Below are positions 16,868 to 25,318 of a DNA stretch of 64,000 nucleotides, piece after piece. This stretch comes from Sporosarcina cascadiensis (GTDB lineage Bacteria > Bacillota > Bacilli > Bacillales_A > Planococcaceae), in contig NZ_WHVV01000004.1 of NCBI RefSeq assembly GCF_009650995.1, forward strand, positions 1 through 64,000, given 5' to 3'. A program made the position numbers and the translations under genes. Below the pieces are notes generated by a model. That model worked only from the letters and a program-made list of their open reading frames with translations. It was not told the origin of the DNA and ran no database searches. Each line of letters opens with the position of its first letter. Within the stretch, counting starts at the first letter, position 1.

Positions 16868-17029
16868 AATATATGTTTATCTTACCACATTTATACGATT
16901 TCAACACCTATTTTAGTTGTGGTACCGGGTTCTCATGCAATTACTATAGAGTTGCTGAATCATTAAAAGGATTGCCATCCATGTGAACCTGAGATATAAA
17001 TCGTTGTCCTTTTGCAAAAATTATCATCT

Positions 17030-17287
17030 TCACTTTTCGTCTTCTTCACAATCTTTACGTTTCACAATCGTCTTACTGCCCGAATACAACCCGCTCGCCG
17101 ACAACCCCATAATGATCCCGCCCAATATTCCTGATTTCCAATCATACGGAAACAAGTAAAAGATCCCGCCACCAATACCTAACGCAAGTGATAAAATCGG
17201 CATCAGTTTTTTTGGCAGGCCATATAGTTTTAGAAGTTCTATCAATCCGATAATAACCGGAATCAGTACAATATCTGTTACTTCCAA
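17030..17287 (-). CDS. Phage-holin-like small membrane protein
   Basis: An 85-aa protein with two or three membrane spans, reading IVLIPVIIGLIELLKLYGLP, then LMPILSLALGIGGGIFYLF, then GILGGIIMGLSASGLYSGS, and a charged tail KTIVKRKDCEEDEK. The order resembles small phage holins of the Listeria A118 type (helix, LPxK, helix, short loop, Gly-rich helix, charged end). The start is a TTG with AAGGAGG 7 bases upstream. No endolysin or other phage gene is nearby, so it may be a phage leftover or a domesticated holin. It lies just beyond the type I toxin locus. Confidence 0.6.
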   Translation of the reverse strand: MEVTDIVLIPVIIGLIELLKLYGLPKKLMPILSLALGIGGGIFYLFPYDWKSGILGGIIMGLSASGLYSGSKTIVKRKDCEEDEK

Positions 17288-17391
17288 AGCGTGTCCTCCT
17301 TCTCTTTTTTCTATTCTATTCAGACTGTATGCAAGATGAATCGGCGCTTTGCATAGAGTGAAGAAGAAATATTGGCGAAAAGGAGAATGAC

Positions 17392-18408
17392 ATGGTTATT
17401 GGATTGATAGGTATTTTAGTGCTGGTCCTATTGCTGCCATTTACGGTACACCGCATAGAGCGCAACCTGGAACTGTTTTTGTTCTTGATGGGCTGCGCTG
17501 CCGCATATATCAGCGGAGTGCTGCAGCCGCCGCTCATCACGAAGGCACTCCAAGACCCTCTTCATATTACGTTTGCAGTCATTGCAGCGGGCATTGTCTT
17601 CCGCTGGGTGCGCGGTCCTTTTGAGAGTGCCGTTCTTTATTGGAGCCGGCTCCTTCCATTCCGGCTTTTCCTGGCCTGTATCATCATGATCCTTGGTTTC
17701 ATTTCGAGTATCATTACCGCGATTATTGCAGCACTTGTGCTTGTTGCCATCGCTTCCGTGCTGCAGATGGACCGCCGTTCAGAAATACGCTTTGTAATCC
17801 TGGCATGTTATGCAATTGGAATGGGCGCGGTGCTGACGCCTATTGGAGAACCGCTTTCGACGATTGCGACCAGTAAATTAAACGAGGATTTTTATTATCT
17901 GATGAATCTGCTTGGATGGGATATTGTGGCGGGCGTTTTCGCTTTCGGATTGCTGGCCGTCTTCTTGATCAAGCCCAGTCGCCGTTCAACCCGGGATTCG
18001 TCCGGACAAGCGGCGGAGTCATATGGGGGCATTCTCGTAAGGGGGATGAAAGTCTATATTTTCGTTCTTGCATTGACACTTCTAGGTGCAGGGTTCGAAC
18101 CGCTAATCCGTCTTTATTTACTGGACCTCCATCCGCTGACGCTATATTGGATCAATATGATTTCTGCCGTCCTCGATAATGCGACACTGGCTGCGGCGGA
18201 AATCAGTCCCGCAATGGACGAAGCAACCATTCAGGCAATTTTACTCGGATTGCTCATTAGCGGGGGTATGTTGATTCCCGGGAATATCCCCAACATTATC
18301 GCAGCAGGCAAATTGAATATTCGGAGCGGTGAATGGGCGCGTACCGGTGTCCCGCTTGGCTTGTTTGCGATGGTTGTCTATTTTGTCATTTTGCTCGCGA
18401 GGCAATGA
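17392..18408 (+). CDS. DUF1646 / ion-transporter superfamily membrane protein
   Basis: A 338-aa protein with about ten membrane helices, which I recognise as the DUF1646 type within the ion transporter superfamily. Characteristic stretches are GMGAVLTPIGEPLSTIATSK (near 145), WINMISAVLDNATLAAAEIS (near 255) and ISGGMLIPGNIPNIIAAGKL (near 295); these repeated loop motifs resemble NhaD/ArsB carriers. The substrate is not known; Na+ or another cation is a guess. The start has AAAAGGAG at 7 bases. The gene is divergent from the holin-like gene and converges on a small lipoprotein gene. Confidence 0.75.
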   Translation: MVIGLIGILVLVLLLPFTVHRIERNLELFLFLMGCAAAYISGVLQPPLITKALQDPLHITFAVIAAGIVFRWVRGPFESAVLYWSRLLPFRLFLACIIMILGFISSIITAIIAALVLVAIASVLQMDRRSEIRFVILACYAIGMGAVLTPIGEPLSTIATSKLNEDFYYLMNLLGWDIVAGVFAFGLLAVFLIKPSRRSTRDSSGQAAESYGGILVRGMKVYIFVLALTLLGAGFEPLIRLYLLDLHPLTLYWINMISAVLDNATLAAAEISPAMDEATIQAILLGLLISGGMLIPGNIPNIIAAGKLNIRSGEWARTGVPLGLFAMVVYFVILLARQ

Positions 18409-18434
18409 AAAAAGACCGCTGCTATGGCGGTCTT
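18408..18434 (-). terminator. Terminator after the small lipoprotein gene
   Basis: AAGACCGC (18412-18419) pairs with GCGGTCTT (18427-18434), and the minus strand continues with a run of six Ts. It overlaps the last base of the convergent transporter gene. Confidence 0.75.
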
Positions 18435-18439
18435 GTCCA

Positions 18440-18874
18440 TTACTTGTTTACCTTAACCCATACTTTATACTTATCGTCATCTATCTCGACAGTCTTTGTA
18501 TTGGGATTTGCTGCACTGTTTTTCTTTATGTACCCTGCTTCAAATGATGCAGTGGCAGTACTCTCGGTAGTTATTTCTTCGGAAGGTACACCAATGCTTA
18601 TCGCATCTGTCACTGACCAGGAATCTTTTTCAGACTTTTTCACATTGGCGATAAATATTTCTTCTTTTTGATCCATATTGCCTTTATAGACAGTAATTAC
18701 CCGATCGTTATCTACTTCCAGCGTTCTGTAAACTTTGATCACTTCTGCGAAACCTTCTTCTGCATGAAGCTGATCGAGCGCTTCTTCCGGTGTATTTGAC
18801 ATGCTGCTTTTACTTGCCGCACAGCCTGTTGCCAGCAATAGAGTCAGAAGTAAGAAAAATATTTTCTTTTGCAA
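18440..18874 (-). CDS. Small lipoprotein of unknown function
   Basis: A 144-aa predicted lipoprotein. A TTG start at 18872-18874 with AGGAG 8 bases upstream gives the signal LQKKIFFLLLTLLLATGC, with the lipobox ATGC. The mature part is charged, with EEALDQLHAEEGFAEVIKVY, VDNDRVITVYKGN and DDKYKVWVKV. The repeated strand-like pattern suggests a small beta-rich domain, but no family is recognised. An upstream ATG at 18928 in the same frame would place the lipobox too deep. It stands alone, next to a GNAT gene. Confidence 0.7.
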   Translation of the reverse strand: MQKKIFFLLLTLLLATGCAASKSSMSNTPEEALDQLHAEEGFAEVIKVYRTLEVDNDRVITVYKGNMDQKEEIFIANVKKSEKDSWSVTDAISIGVPSEEITTESTATASFEAGYIKKNSAANPNTKTVEIDDDKYKVWVKVNK

Positions 18875-18931
18875 AACATCAGCTCCTTCTATAAGTATAT
18901 CTACCTTGGTTTTCGGCCCATTAAACACAAG

Positions 18932-19402
18932 TCAGCGCAGCAACTTCCTCATGACGACATCTGGAACAGATGCTCCGTCAGCTCTCTTGACAATCGTTTC
19001 TTCATAGATGTAATAACCAATCGACTGATAAAGATGTATATTTTCCGGTACATCTATCCGCACTTTGCATAATAATTCATGCTTATTTTGTTGTTTTGCA
19101 AGATCTTCTAAATAATTGAGAATTTTTTTGGCGATGCCCTGGCCATGTCGTTCAGGAATTACAGACAGCCTGAAAAAATACATGCTGTTCTCTTCCATGC
19201 GAAAACGCACCATCCCGGCCGGCTGATCTTCCACATAGCAAATAATCGCCTGCTCGCCGTTTTGCAACCCTTCTGACAGAGTTTGTACCGTTTCATCCAG
19301 CGCGCTGGAAGGCGGATTCTCATTTTGATATTTTAGAAACGCCTGGATCATAATATCGTGAATGACAGGCGCATCCTGTACTGTGGCTTGAATGATTTTC
19401 AT
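18932..19402 (-). CDS. GNAT-family N-acetyltransferase
   Basis: A 156-aa acetyltransferase. Visible are the N-terminal MKIIQATVQDAPVIHDIM, the strand RFRMEENSMYFFRLSVIPE and the acetyl-CoA pyrophosphate loop RHGQGIAKKILNYLE (motif A, about residues 95-109), then the C-terminal VPENIHLYQSIGYYIYEET and VVMRKLL. The ATG at 19402 follows GGGGAG; an in-frame start at 19423 would add seven residues. The substrate cannot be predicted. It may be co-transcribed with the uridine-kinase-like gene 38 bp upstream. Confidence 0.85.
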   Translation of the reverse strand: MKIIQATVQDAPVIHDIMIQAFLKYQNENPPSSALDETVQTLSEGLQNGEQAIICYVEDQPAGMVRFRMEENSMYFFRLSVIPERHGQGIAKKILNYLEDLAKQQNKHELLCKVRIDVPENIHLYQSIGYYIYEETIVKRADGASVPDVVMRKLLR

Positions 19403-19440
19403 AGAACTCCCCACTTTTTGCAATATGTTTGGAAATCAGC

Positions 19441-20022
19441 TTATGCTTTCTGTATATAATCAGCCAGCAATAGAGGATTACACTCTCTCATATATATCTC
19501 TTCCGCCGGGAAATATCTGTGCTCATACTTGTCGATAATCTTTTCTCTGCTGCCGATATATGTATCTCTTTCAAGCACACGCGAAAGTCTGGTCTGTCTG
19601 TTTACATCAAGATAAATAACGTAATCAAAGTACGGCCGCAGCTCTGGACGCTGCAGAAACACACCTTCTATAATCACCGTTGAGCCAAGTGGAATTTCAA
19701 TTTCCTGCTCACTGTAGCTGTCTGTTTCCTTATCATACAGTTCCAGAGTACGTTTCACTTCCAAGCCGTTTTTCAAGGGCGTTAACAATTCGCTGTTCAA
19801 GTACTCATACCGCCACTGCAGCTGATAATAGCAGAACCATTCTTCGTGCTCAGCGTTGTAACGGACTTTCTCCGGATGTATGAGATCGTCCAGATGAAAC
19901 AGATAGGCACTTTTTAACGACTGCAACAGCTTTAATGCATAAGTTGATTTTCCTGATCCGCCCAATCCGTCTACTCCGATCAGTACGGATCGTCCCGATG
20001 ATTCAGGCAGTGTAGGTAACAT
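19441..20022 (-). CDS. Uridine-kinase-like P-loop phosphotransferase
   Basis: A 193-aa P-loop protein with the Walker A motif GLGGSGKST (residues 19-27), FHLDDLIHPEK where uridine kinases have the YYxD substrate segment, TVIIEGVFLQRPEL (lid/Walker B region) and YLDVNRQTRLSRVLERD. It belongs to the uridine kinase/phosphoribulokinase group, but the Bacillus udk itself is different, and annotations of such proteins as 'uridine kinase' are loose. The start ATG has AGGAGA upstream. The substrate is open. Confidence 0.75.
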   Translation of the reverse strand: MLPTLPESSGRSVLIGVDGLGGSGKSTYALKLLQSLKSAYLFHLDDLIHPEKVRYNAEHEEWFCYYQLQWRYEYLNSELLTPLKNGLEVKRTLELYDKETDSYSEQEIEIPLGSTVIIEGVFLQRPELRPYFDYVIYLDVNRQTRLSRVLERDTYIGSREKIIDKYEHRYFPAEEIYMRECNPLLLADYIQKA

Positions 20023-20211
20023 ATCGCCATTTTCTCCTAACTATCTTTACTTTATTTGTCCATCCTGCGCAAAAAAACTTCAAAGTTATTATCACTTTTT
20101 TGCTGCCTTATAAACGTCTAGGACATATTTTAATCTAAGAATATTTTCCTTCATCATACCATACTGCACTTATTTTCCATTAAGATAATGTTTAATCAGT
20201 GGATTACACAG

Positions 20212-20240
20212 AAAAAGCATTGCCCGTATGCAATGCTTTT
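20212..20240 (-). terminator. Terminator after proline dehydrogenase
   Basis: AAAAGCATTGC and GCAATGCTTTT (20230-20240) pair perfectly, with a T-run on the minus strand. Confidence 0.8.
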
Positions 20241-20252
20241 CTGCAGACTTTA

Positions 20253-21227
20253 TTATTTCCCCCGCTTCGACAAGCGCCCAAGCAAGAATACCCCTGCCGC
20301 CAGACCAATCACGGTATTGGTCTTTCTAGTAAACACTTGCTTCGTCATCAGATTAATGTTCTGCGGACGTTCTGCCAGTCTGCGCATGAAATAGCCGTAC
20401 CAATCCTCTCCGAACGGTACATAAGTACAGAATTTATAGCCTTCCTTAGCTAACGAAAGCTGCAGATCTTTACGGAATCCGTAGAGCATCTGGAACTCGA
20501 ACTGATCATGCGGAATACCATATTCTTTTACAAAACCTTTCACATGGCCAATGATTTTGTCATCATGTGTGGCAATAGAGGTAAACGTTCCATGTAGAAG
20601 ATGCCACTCGATGATCTTAATGAAATTCTCATCAATTTCTTGCTTTTGCTGATAGGCCACGGCAGGCGATTCCTTATAGGCGCCTTTCACCAGACGCATC
20701 CGTAAATCCCGATGAGCGCGTGTATCCTGTAATGCACGGTGAAAATAAGCTTGAATTACGGTCCCGATGTTTGTGCAGCCTTCTTCTGTCAGTTCATCAA
20801 CTAGCCGGAACGTCGGCTCAAGCCTCGGATAGTTTTCCATATCCAAATTGACAAAGGTGCCATCACGGCCGGCTTGCTCCGCAATTTCTTTGATTTGTGC
20901 TTTGCAAAATTTATAATCAATGTCGAGGCCGAGCTGGGAAGGTTTTATGGAAAGGTGTGCATCCGCCTGTTGCTCACGGATGGCATCCACTACGGCCAAA
21001 ATCTGTTCTTTCGCCGCAATGGCTTTGCCTTTGTCATAGACAAATTCACCTAAGTTATCAATCGTACAGGAGATACCGGCCTGATTCAGTTCTTTAACAC
21101 TGTCCATCATTTCCGCAATATTGGTTCCTGCCACCACTTGCTGTGCACCGAGCTGTAAACCATAAGTTTGAGCGGCTCTGTTCAACAGCTGATTTTCCGA
21201 TAACCCGATAAAGAAATTTCTCAGCAT
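20253..21227 (-). CDS. putB: Proline dehydrogenase (PutB/FadM type)
   Basis: A 324-aa FAD-dependent proline dehydrogenase, oxidising proline to pyrroline-5-carboxylate. Family features include LSIKPSQLGLDID, RLVKGAYKES (residues ~180), FEFQMLYGFR and the substrate-binding YGYFMRRLAERPQN. The ATG at 21227 follows AGAGGTGG; the GTG at 21236 lies in that site. The tail after RPQN reads INLMTKQVFTRKTNTVIGLA and AGVFLLGRL, a hydrophobic stretch followed by Lys/Arg that might help membrane association. The P5C dehydrogenase gene is not adjacent. Confidence 0.92.
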   Translation of the reverse strand: MLRNFFIGLSENQLLNRAAQTYGLQLGAQQVVAGTNIAEMMDSVKELNQAGISCTIDNLGEFVYDKGKAIAAKEQILAVVDAIREQQADAHLSIKPSQLGLDIDYKFCKAQIKEIAEQAGRDGTFVNLDMENYPRLEPTFRLVDELTEEGCTNIGTVIQAYFHRALQDTRAHRDLRMRLVKGAYKESPAVAYQQKQEIDENFIKIIEWHLLHGTFTSIATHDDKIIGHVKGFVKEYGIPHDQFEFQMLYGFRKDLQLSLAKEGYKFCTYVPFGEDWYGYFMRRLAERPQNINLMTKQVFTRKTNTVIGLAAGVFLLGRLSKRGK

Positions 21228-21315
21228 AAGTTCCACCTCTTTTGTATAATCTGTATATTCAAATTATAACATGAGCGATGCAACTATTCCTATAATTCAT
21301 CTGCCGGATATTTTC

Positions 21316-21933
21316 TTATACCCCTATAAATGGCAGACTTCTGTCCGCAGGGCTGTTCGGTTTGATGATGTCCTGCAAGTCCAGCAGCGGAATCGGGAAA
21401 TACGGGAAACCCTGTACATATGGGGAGATTTCATACAGCTGGAAATAGACGACGAGTGAAGTGTCGGCAATGTAGAAATCCTGGTCGGGACGAATTTTTG
21501 TGAATGGTTCGAGGACGGAAATTTCCCACTGCTGAATATGTCGCCGGATGTATTCTGAAATCCGCTGTACATAGGGGCTGCCCGGCTTGAACAGATCAGG
21601 CAGACTGTAACTTCTGCCTGTCTTTGTATCGAACGTCAAAGATTTGCAGTACGTCATGCCGTGTGCTCCCCCGGTAAATGAATACACAATGAGATTGATA
21701 CTGAGAAGCCCTCTCTGGTTATTCTTCAGTTCGTACGAAGCAAGCAGCTCTACCAGACTTGGTTCATAATAATTGCCTTCAACAAGCAGTTTATTCATCT
21801 CTTTAAATATCATTTGATTGAGCTGCTGCATCATTTTTGATTCTTCCAGCTGCGTAATGACCGGATAATAAATATCCACTTTCGGTTTCGTGTTCTTCAC
21901 ATGATAGGTTTGAATAACGGCAGGCGATTTCAT
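21316..21933 (-). CDS. DUF4163/DUF3298-domain protein
   Basis: A 205-aa protein with the RsiV-like layout: an N-terminal DUF4163-type region (VDIYYPVITQLEESKMMQQL) and a C-terminal DUF3298-type region (GGAHGMTYCKSLTFDTKTG, SLPDLFKPGSPYV, FYIADTSLVVYFQLYEISPY, GFPYFPIPLLDL). The conserved order HG, TFDxKTG, DLF, YEIxPY is clear. No signal peptide or membrane helix is seen, so, unlike RsiV, it would be cytoplasmic or only part of a system. No sigma-factor gene is next to it. RBS is GGAAGGAT. Function unknown. Confidence 0.75.
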   Translation of the reverse strand: MKSPAVIQTYHVKNTKPKVDIYYPVITQLEESKMMQQLNQMIFKEMNKLLVEGNYYEPSLVELLASYELKNNQRGLLSINLIVYSFTGGAHGMTYCKSLTFDTKTGRSYSLPDLFKPGSPYVQRISEYIRRHIQQWEISVLEPFTKIRPDQDFYIADTSLVVYFQLYEISPYVQGFPYFPIPLLDLQDIIKPNSPADRSLPFIGV

Positions 21934-22053
21934 GGATTCATCCTTCCCAAGACATTTGTCTACTATATGCAGGGAACGGACGGAAAGTTTCTCGCTTTTT
22001 CAGCTGCCTTATGGTAGGATGGACCTTCAATCATATGAGGATGTGACGTAAAA

Positions 22054-22431
22054 TTGATTACTATTAAATTGCCCGAACCAGCTGTGACAATCGTTCGCAG
22101 AAAACAGGAAATGACGTCTGAAGAGACACCGATCAAGCCGATTTATGGATTTATCGATTTCCATGAAATCCCGCGTGATAAAGGCGGACTTTTACTGTTC
22201 TTCAACCAAAGTGACGAGTTATTATTCGTAGGGAAAGCAAGAAAATTGCGCCCGCGTCTGAAAAAGCACTTTGAAGATACAGTTTCTCCAATGCGCAATC
22301 ACCGAGAAGAAGTGGCGAAAATCTCTGCGATTCTTGTCGACGATCCAATGGAACGCGAAATCTACGAAACATATGTCATCAATACGGAGCACGCGAAGTA
22401 TAATATCGAAAAAGCGTTCTACAAAGATTGA
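22054..22431 (+). CDS. yurQ: YurQ-like GIY-YIG-type nuclease
   Basis: A 125-aa protein closely resembling B. subtilis YurQ, annotated as an excinuclease/GIY-YIG-type endonuclease. The N-terminus MITIKLPEPAVTIVRRK, then PIYGFIDFHEIPRDKGGLLL, LLFVGKARKLRPRLKKHFED, and DPMEREIYETYVINTEHAKYN follow the family. The FVGKARKLRPRLKKHF segment corresponds to the UvrC-like GIY-YIG substrate stretch. The start is a TTG with GAGGATG 8-13 bases upstream, a weak site. The gene ends at its own terminator. A role in DNA repair is inferred, not shown. Confidence 0.85.
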   Translation: MITIKLPEPAVTIVRRKQEMTSEETPIKPIYGFIDFHEIPRDKGGLLLFFNQSDELLFVGKARKLRPRLKKHFEDTVSPMRNHREEVAKISAILVDDPMEREIYETYVINTEHAKYNIEKAFYKD

Positions 22432-22462
22432 AGCTGTCTGCACTTTTGCAGATAGCTTTTTT
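22431..22462 (+). terminator. Terminator after yurQ
   Basis: AAGCTGTCTGCA (22431-22442) pairs with TGCAGATAGCTT (22447-22458), followed by a T-run. Confidence 0.85.
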
Positions 22463-22475
22463 ATTTCATGAAATC

Positions 22476-22826
22476 CTATATACCTTCCGCATCTTTCGCC
22501 AGCTGTACGTCGATAATAGCAGGGACAGCAAGTTTGTCTTTGCCGAACGGATCGCTCAGCAGAATAGTGGAAGCTGAGGGGTTCAGCGCTTCGATGATGC
22601 CTTGATAGAAGTGCACCTTGCCTTCATGCCAAGTTTTGATTGCTACCTCGCATTTCCTTCGCCAAGCAGTTTCCAGCGTCTGCTGCATCGACTGCAATTC
22701 AAAATCCGTCAGCTCGGGCCGTTCGGTATACTGATCTTCCTGCTGCCAGTCCCGAAGTCTCTCCAAATGTTCAGGAAGCATCAGTGAAGTCCACTTCATG
22801 TTTCCACGGTCACGATTTCGATCCAT
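22476..22826 (-). CDS. YolD-like protein
   Basis: A 116-aa protein of the YolD-like family. The ATG at 22826 follows GAAGGGAGGG. Family features are MDRNRDRGNMKWTSLMLPEH (the RGNMKWxSLMLPEH start is diagnostic), LRDWQQEDQYTERPEL, and FYQGIIEALNPSASTILLSD and GKDKLAVPAIIDVQ at the end. In many Bacillales yolD-like genes precede a Y-family polymerase (UvrX/DinB-like) under SOS control. Here no polymerase gene follows; the next gene downstream is the convergent yurQ. The promoter region has LexA-like boxes, described separately. Confidence 0.85.
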   Translation of the reverse strand: MDRNRDRGNMKWTSLMLPEHLERLRDWQQEDQYTERPELTDFELQSMQQTLETAWRRKCEVAIKTWHEGKVHFYQGIIEALNPSASTILLSDPFGKDKLAVPAIIDVQLAKDAEGI

Positions 22827-22848
22827 ACGAATCCCTCCCTTCAAAAGA

Positions 22849-22892
22849 GTATGTATGTTCGTTAGTATACAGAACATACATTCTTGTTGCAA
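22849..22892 (-). promoter_or_regulatory. YolD promoter with LexA (SOS)-like boxes
   Basis: On the minus strand TTGCAA (22887-22892) and TATACT (22864-22869) are 17 bp apart. The spacer carries AGAATGTATGTTCT (22871-22884), one base off the GAAC-N4-GTTC core of the Bacillus LexA box. A second, weaker half-conserved box CGAACATACATAC (22849-22861) follows the -10. Confidence 0.65.
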
Positions 22893-22895
22893 TGT

Positions 22896-22927
22896 AAAAA
22901 AAGACCATCGCGTCATAAGCGATGGCC
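22896..22927 (-). terminator. Terminator after the chemoreceptor gene
   Basis: GACCATCGC (22903-22911) pairs with GCGATGGCC (22919-22927) with one mismatch, followed by seven Ts on the minus strand (22896-22902). Confidence 0.8.
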
Positions 22928-22932
22928 TGTCA

Positions 22933-24645
22933 TTACTTGGGCAAACGGAAAGAGCCTACAAAAACTTCCAGCTCATGTGCCATTTGATTGGTCTGATTGG
23001 AGCGATCCGAAATTTCTTCGATACTGGCCGTAGTTTCTTGAGCAGCTGCCGCTATATTATTTGTCATATCTTCAATATCGCGTACTGAATGTGTTAAGTT
23101 TTCTATTAGCTGTACCACTTCCGTCGATTTCTCAGCTTCCGATGTCATCAGCTTGGAGATGTTTTTAATTTCCTGTACCGTTTCTGCGACTGCAGAGGAA
23201 ACATTGCTGAGTGATTGTGAAGTGAGCCGTACGGTTTCAGTACCTTTTGTAATATGCTTGGTGTTTTCCGAAGTAGAGGAAATTACCTGCTGAATGCGTT
23301 CGGAAATATCCTGCACCAGCTTCTCCACTTCAAGAACTTCCTGATTGGACTGTTCAGCCAGATTTCTGACTTCTTCCGCTACTACAGCGAAACCTTTTCC
23401 ATGCTCTCCTGCACGTGCGGCTTCAATCGAAGCGTTAAGCGCAAGCAAATTCGTTTGTGCGGCAATGCCGGCAATTGAACCTGTAATATTTTGAATCTTC
23501 GTAGTGGATTCCACTAAGTTTTGTATCGTATCGCCGACTTCCTGAGAGCCTGTGCGAATTAACTCCATATCTCTGCTGATTTCATCCGCACGTTTTGCTC
23601 CTTCAAGCGCGATATTCATCGTTTCATTGGAATTGACCAGCATTGCGTCGGCATCTTCTTTTGTATTCCGAAGATCATTTGCTAAGCCGGACAAGATCGC
23701 TGTTGCATTCTCTGCATTCGTTGTACCGTCAGTTACTGCAGTTGCAACTTCTTCAATACTGTTTGCCACCATAGAAACCGCTTCGCGCATCTCGTGCAAT
23801 GATCCGGACGTCTCGCCGGCATTTTCTGACAGCTTATGCGAAGTCGTATTCATTGTCGAAATCATTTCCTGCAGATTAACAGTCATACGGTTCAATGTGC
23901 GGGCCAAATCACCTACTTCATCATTCGAATGAACTTCTGTTGCAGCTACCGCTAAATCACCGTCCGCAATCTTTTTTGCCTGCTCAATTAAACTGGAAAT
24001 CGGCTTCGTTTTGCGCCGGATCAGGAATCCTGTTCCTATTGATGCAAGCAGCATCGGGATAATACTGATCAGAATGCCGTCACGAACGACAGCCCATGTT
24101 CGATCTTTTACAATATTGGCATCGAAATCGATGACGCTTACTGCCACGACTTCTTTGCTGGTATCATGATCTTTATGAATCGGCGCATAGCCTGACAATC
24201 GTTTCATCCCGCCGAATTCATACGGCTGAGAATAGGTTGGATGATTGTGTTCGAGCAGTTCGTCAACGGCTTTTTTATCCATTTGGAAAGCATCGCCCGG
24301 TTTGAATCCTTTAGCGCTTAAATTATCATCCAGCGCAATCAGGTTGCCGTCTAAATCAAGGATATATTGTGTTTCGAATATATTTTTATGATCAGTCGTC
24401 CAATTCAAAGTTTGACCTATTTCCTTCTGTGTCTGCGCATCGCCCGCCAATGCTTTTTCCATATCATCGGGCCGGATTAAACCAGTGGTTATATTCGCAC
24501 AGCCATACGCTTCAATCCCTGCTGCATCATATAATTTATCATAAGCAGTTTTATATGTAGCAAGAGAAGTGATCGCTAACATCACCACTAAGATACCAGC
24601 AATAATGGTACCGAGTTGAAATGTTAATGAATCCTTAAATTTCAT
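22933..24645 (-). CDS. Methyl-accepting chemotaxis protein
   Basis: A 570-aa chemoreceptor. It has a membrane helix near 10-32, an extracytoplasmic sensor domain of about 150 residues (Cache-like; [34 protein letters not shown]), a second helix near 190-210, a HAMP domain ([20 protein letters not shown]) and a long signalling coiled coil. The hairpin tip [20 protein letters not shown] with [20 protein letters not shown] is intact. It would pass a signal to CheW/CheA. No other chemotaxis genes are adjacent. The ligand is unknown. The ATG at 24645 has AAGG only 5 bases away; a TTG at 24648 is an alternative. Confidence 0.95.
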   Translation of the reverse strand: MKFKDSLTFQLGTIIAGILVVMLAITSLATYKTAYDKLYDAAGIEAYGCANITTGLIRPDDMEKALAGDAQTQKEIGQTLNWTTDHKNIFETQYILDLDGNLIALDDNLSAKGFKPGDAFQMDKKAVDELLEHNHPTYSQPYEFGGMKRLSGYAPIHKDHDTSKEVVAVSVIDFDANIVKDRTWAVVRDGILISIIPMLLASIGTGFLIRRKTKPISSLIEQAKKIADGDLAVAATEVHSNDEVGDLARTLNRMTVNLQEMISTMNTTSHKLSENAGETSGSLHEMREAVSMVANSIEEVATAVTDGTTNAENATAILSGLANDLRNTKEDADAMLVNSNETMNIALEGAKRADEISRDMELIRTGSQEVGDTIQNLVESTTKIQNITGSIAGIAAQTNLLALNASIEAARAGEHGKGFAVVAEEVRNLAEQSNQEVLEVEKLVQDISERIQQVISSTSENTKHITKGTETVRLTSQSLSNVSSAVAETVQEIKNISKLMTSEAEKSTEVVQLIENLTHSVRDIEDMTNNIAAAAQETTASIEEISDRSNQTNQMAHELEVFVGSFRLPK

Positions 24646-24788
24646 CAAACCTTATGCCCACCTTTCACGTTCTTTTCATCTAGTTCATTTGTTGTCTCAA
24701 TCATACGCTATCTATCTCGAATTAAAAAGCAGAAAATGAAAAACTCTATACTTTTGAATTGATATAATAAAAGTTTTATAGATTTTTG

Positions 24789-24835
24789 TCATACAAATGT
24801 TGTAATTGTTGTAATTGCTGTATGATGAATAATAT
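24789..24835 (+). promoter_or_regulatory. Candidate promoter and operator of the marR gene
   Basis: TTGTTG (24806-24811), 18 bp and TAATAT (24830-24835) form a weak promoter. The inverted repeat TCATACA (24789-24795) / TGTATGA (24819-24825) and the tandem TTGTAATTG units between its arms overlap it, a plausible site for self-regulation. Confidence 0.35.
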
Positions 24836-24875
24836 ATAAGCATAAAGTTTTCCGAATGAAAGGCAGGAGTCCGAT

Positions 24876-25301
24876 TTGAAAGATAAACAAACTATTTTTA
24901 ATTTACTGCATGTGATGGATCAAGTAACGAACAAAATGCTGATTCGTTTTCAACAGGAATCCGAACTGGCGCTGGGCATTTCGCATATTCTCGTTTTGCT
25001 GGAATTGCATAACAGCGGAGAGCAGCGGCCGTCTGATCTGGCAGAAGTGCTTGGCTATACCCCAGCTTCACTGACGCATTTATCCACTAAACTGATTAAC
25101 AACCATTATATTACGACACGAAATGACGAAGAAGACAAACGGACAAAGTATTGGGAAATAACTCCGTTGGGGATAGAAGTCTTAGATAAGGCAAAAAAAC
25201 ACGGCCAAGCAGTACGTACCGAATTCTTCAGCCATCTGTCAGAAGACGAACAAAAAAACCTGCTACAGATTTACACGAAATTGAATGATACGTTTATTTG
25301 A
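24876..25301 (+). CDS. MarR-family transcriptional regulator
   Basis: A 141-aa winged-helix regulator. Visible are LLHVMDQVTNKMLIRFQQES (helix 1), LELHNSGEQRPSDLAEVLGY and TPASLTHLSTKLINNHYITT (recognition helix), then the wing NDEEDKRTKYWEITPLGIEV and the C-terminal dimer helices. The start is a TTG with GGAG 8 bases upstream. No target gene is immediately downstream on the same strand, so it may act on the divergent chemoreceptor region or elsewhere. The effector is unknown. Confidence 0.88.
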   Translation: MKDKQTIFNLLHVMDQVTNKMLIRFQQESELALGISHILVLLELHNSGEQRPSDLAEVLGYTPASLTHLSTKLINNHYITTRNDEEDKRTKYWEITPLGIEVLDKAKKHGQAVRTEFFSHLSEDEQKNLLQIYTKLNDTFI

Positions 25302-25318
25302 TTGATAAGTTTACATAG

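Larger units (their letters stand above)
16728..16873 (-). ncRNA. Predicted antisense antitoxin RNA of the type I system
   Basis: A transcript of about 145 nt on the minus strand is predicted to start near 16872, from TAAGAT (16879-16884) and a TTGAAA (16899-16904) 14 bp further up, and to stop at the hairpin 16734-16774. It would be fully complementary to the 3' part of the toxin mRNA, including the end of the coding region. The 5' end is an estimate and the -35/-10 spacing is short. The converging terminators and the overlap at the toxin 3' end are the main support. Confidence 0.6.

Noticed and set aside
16443-17291. Prophage remnant
   Set aside because: Only a holin-like gene and a type I toxin are present; there is no integrase, endolysin, structural gene or attachment-site pair.
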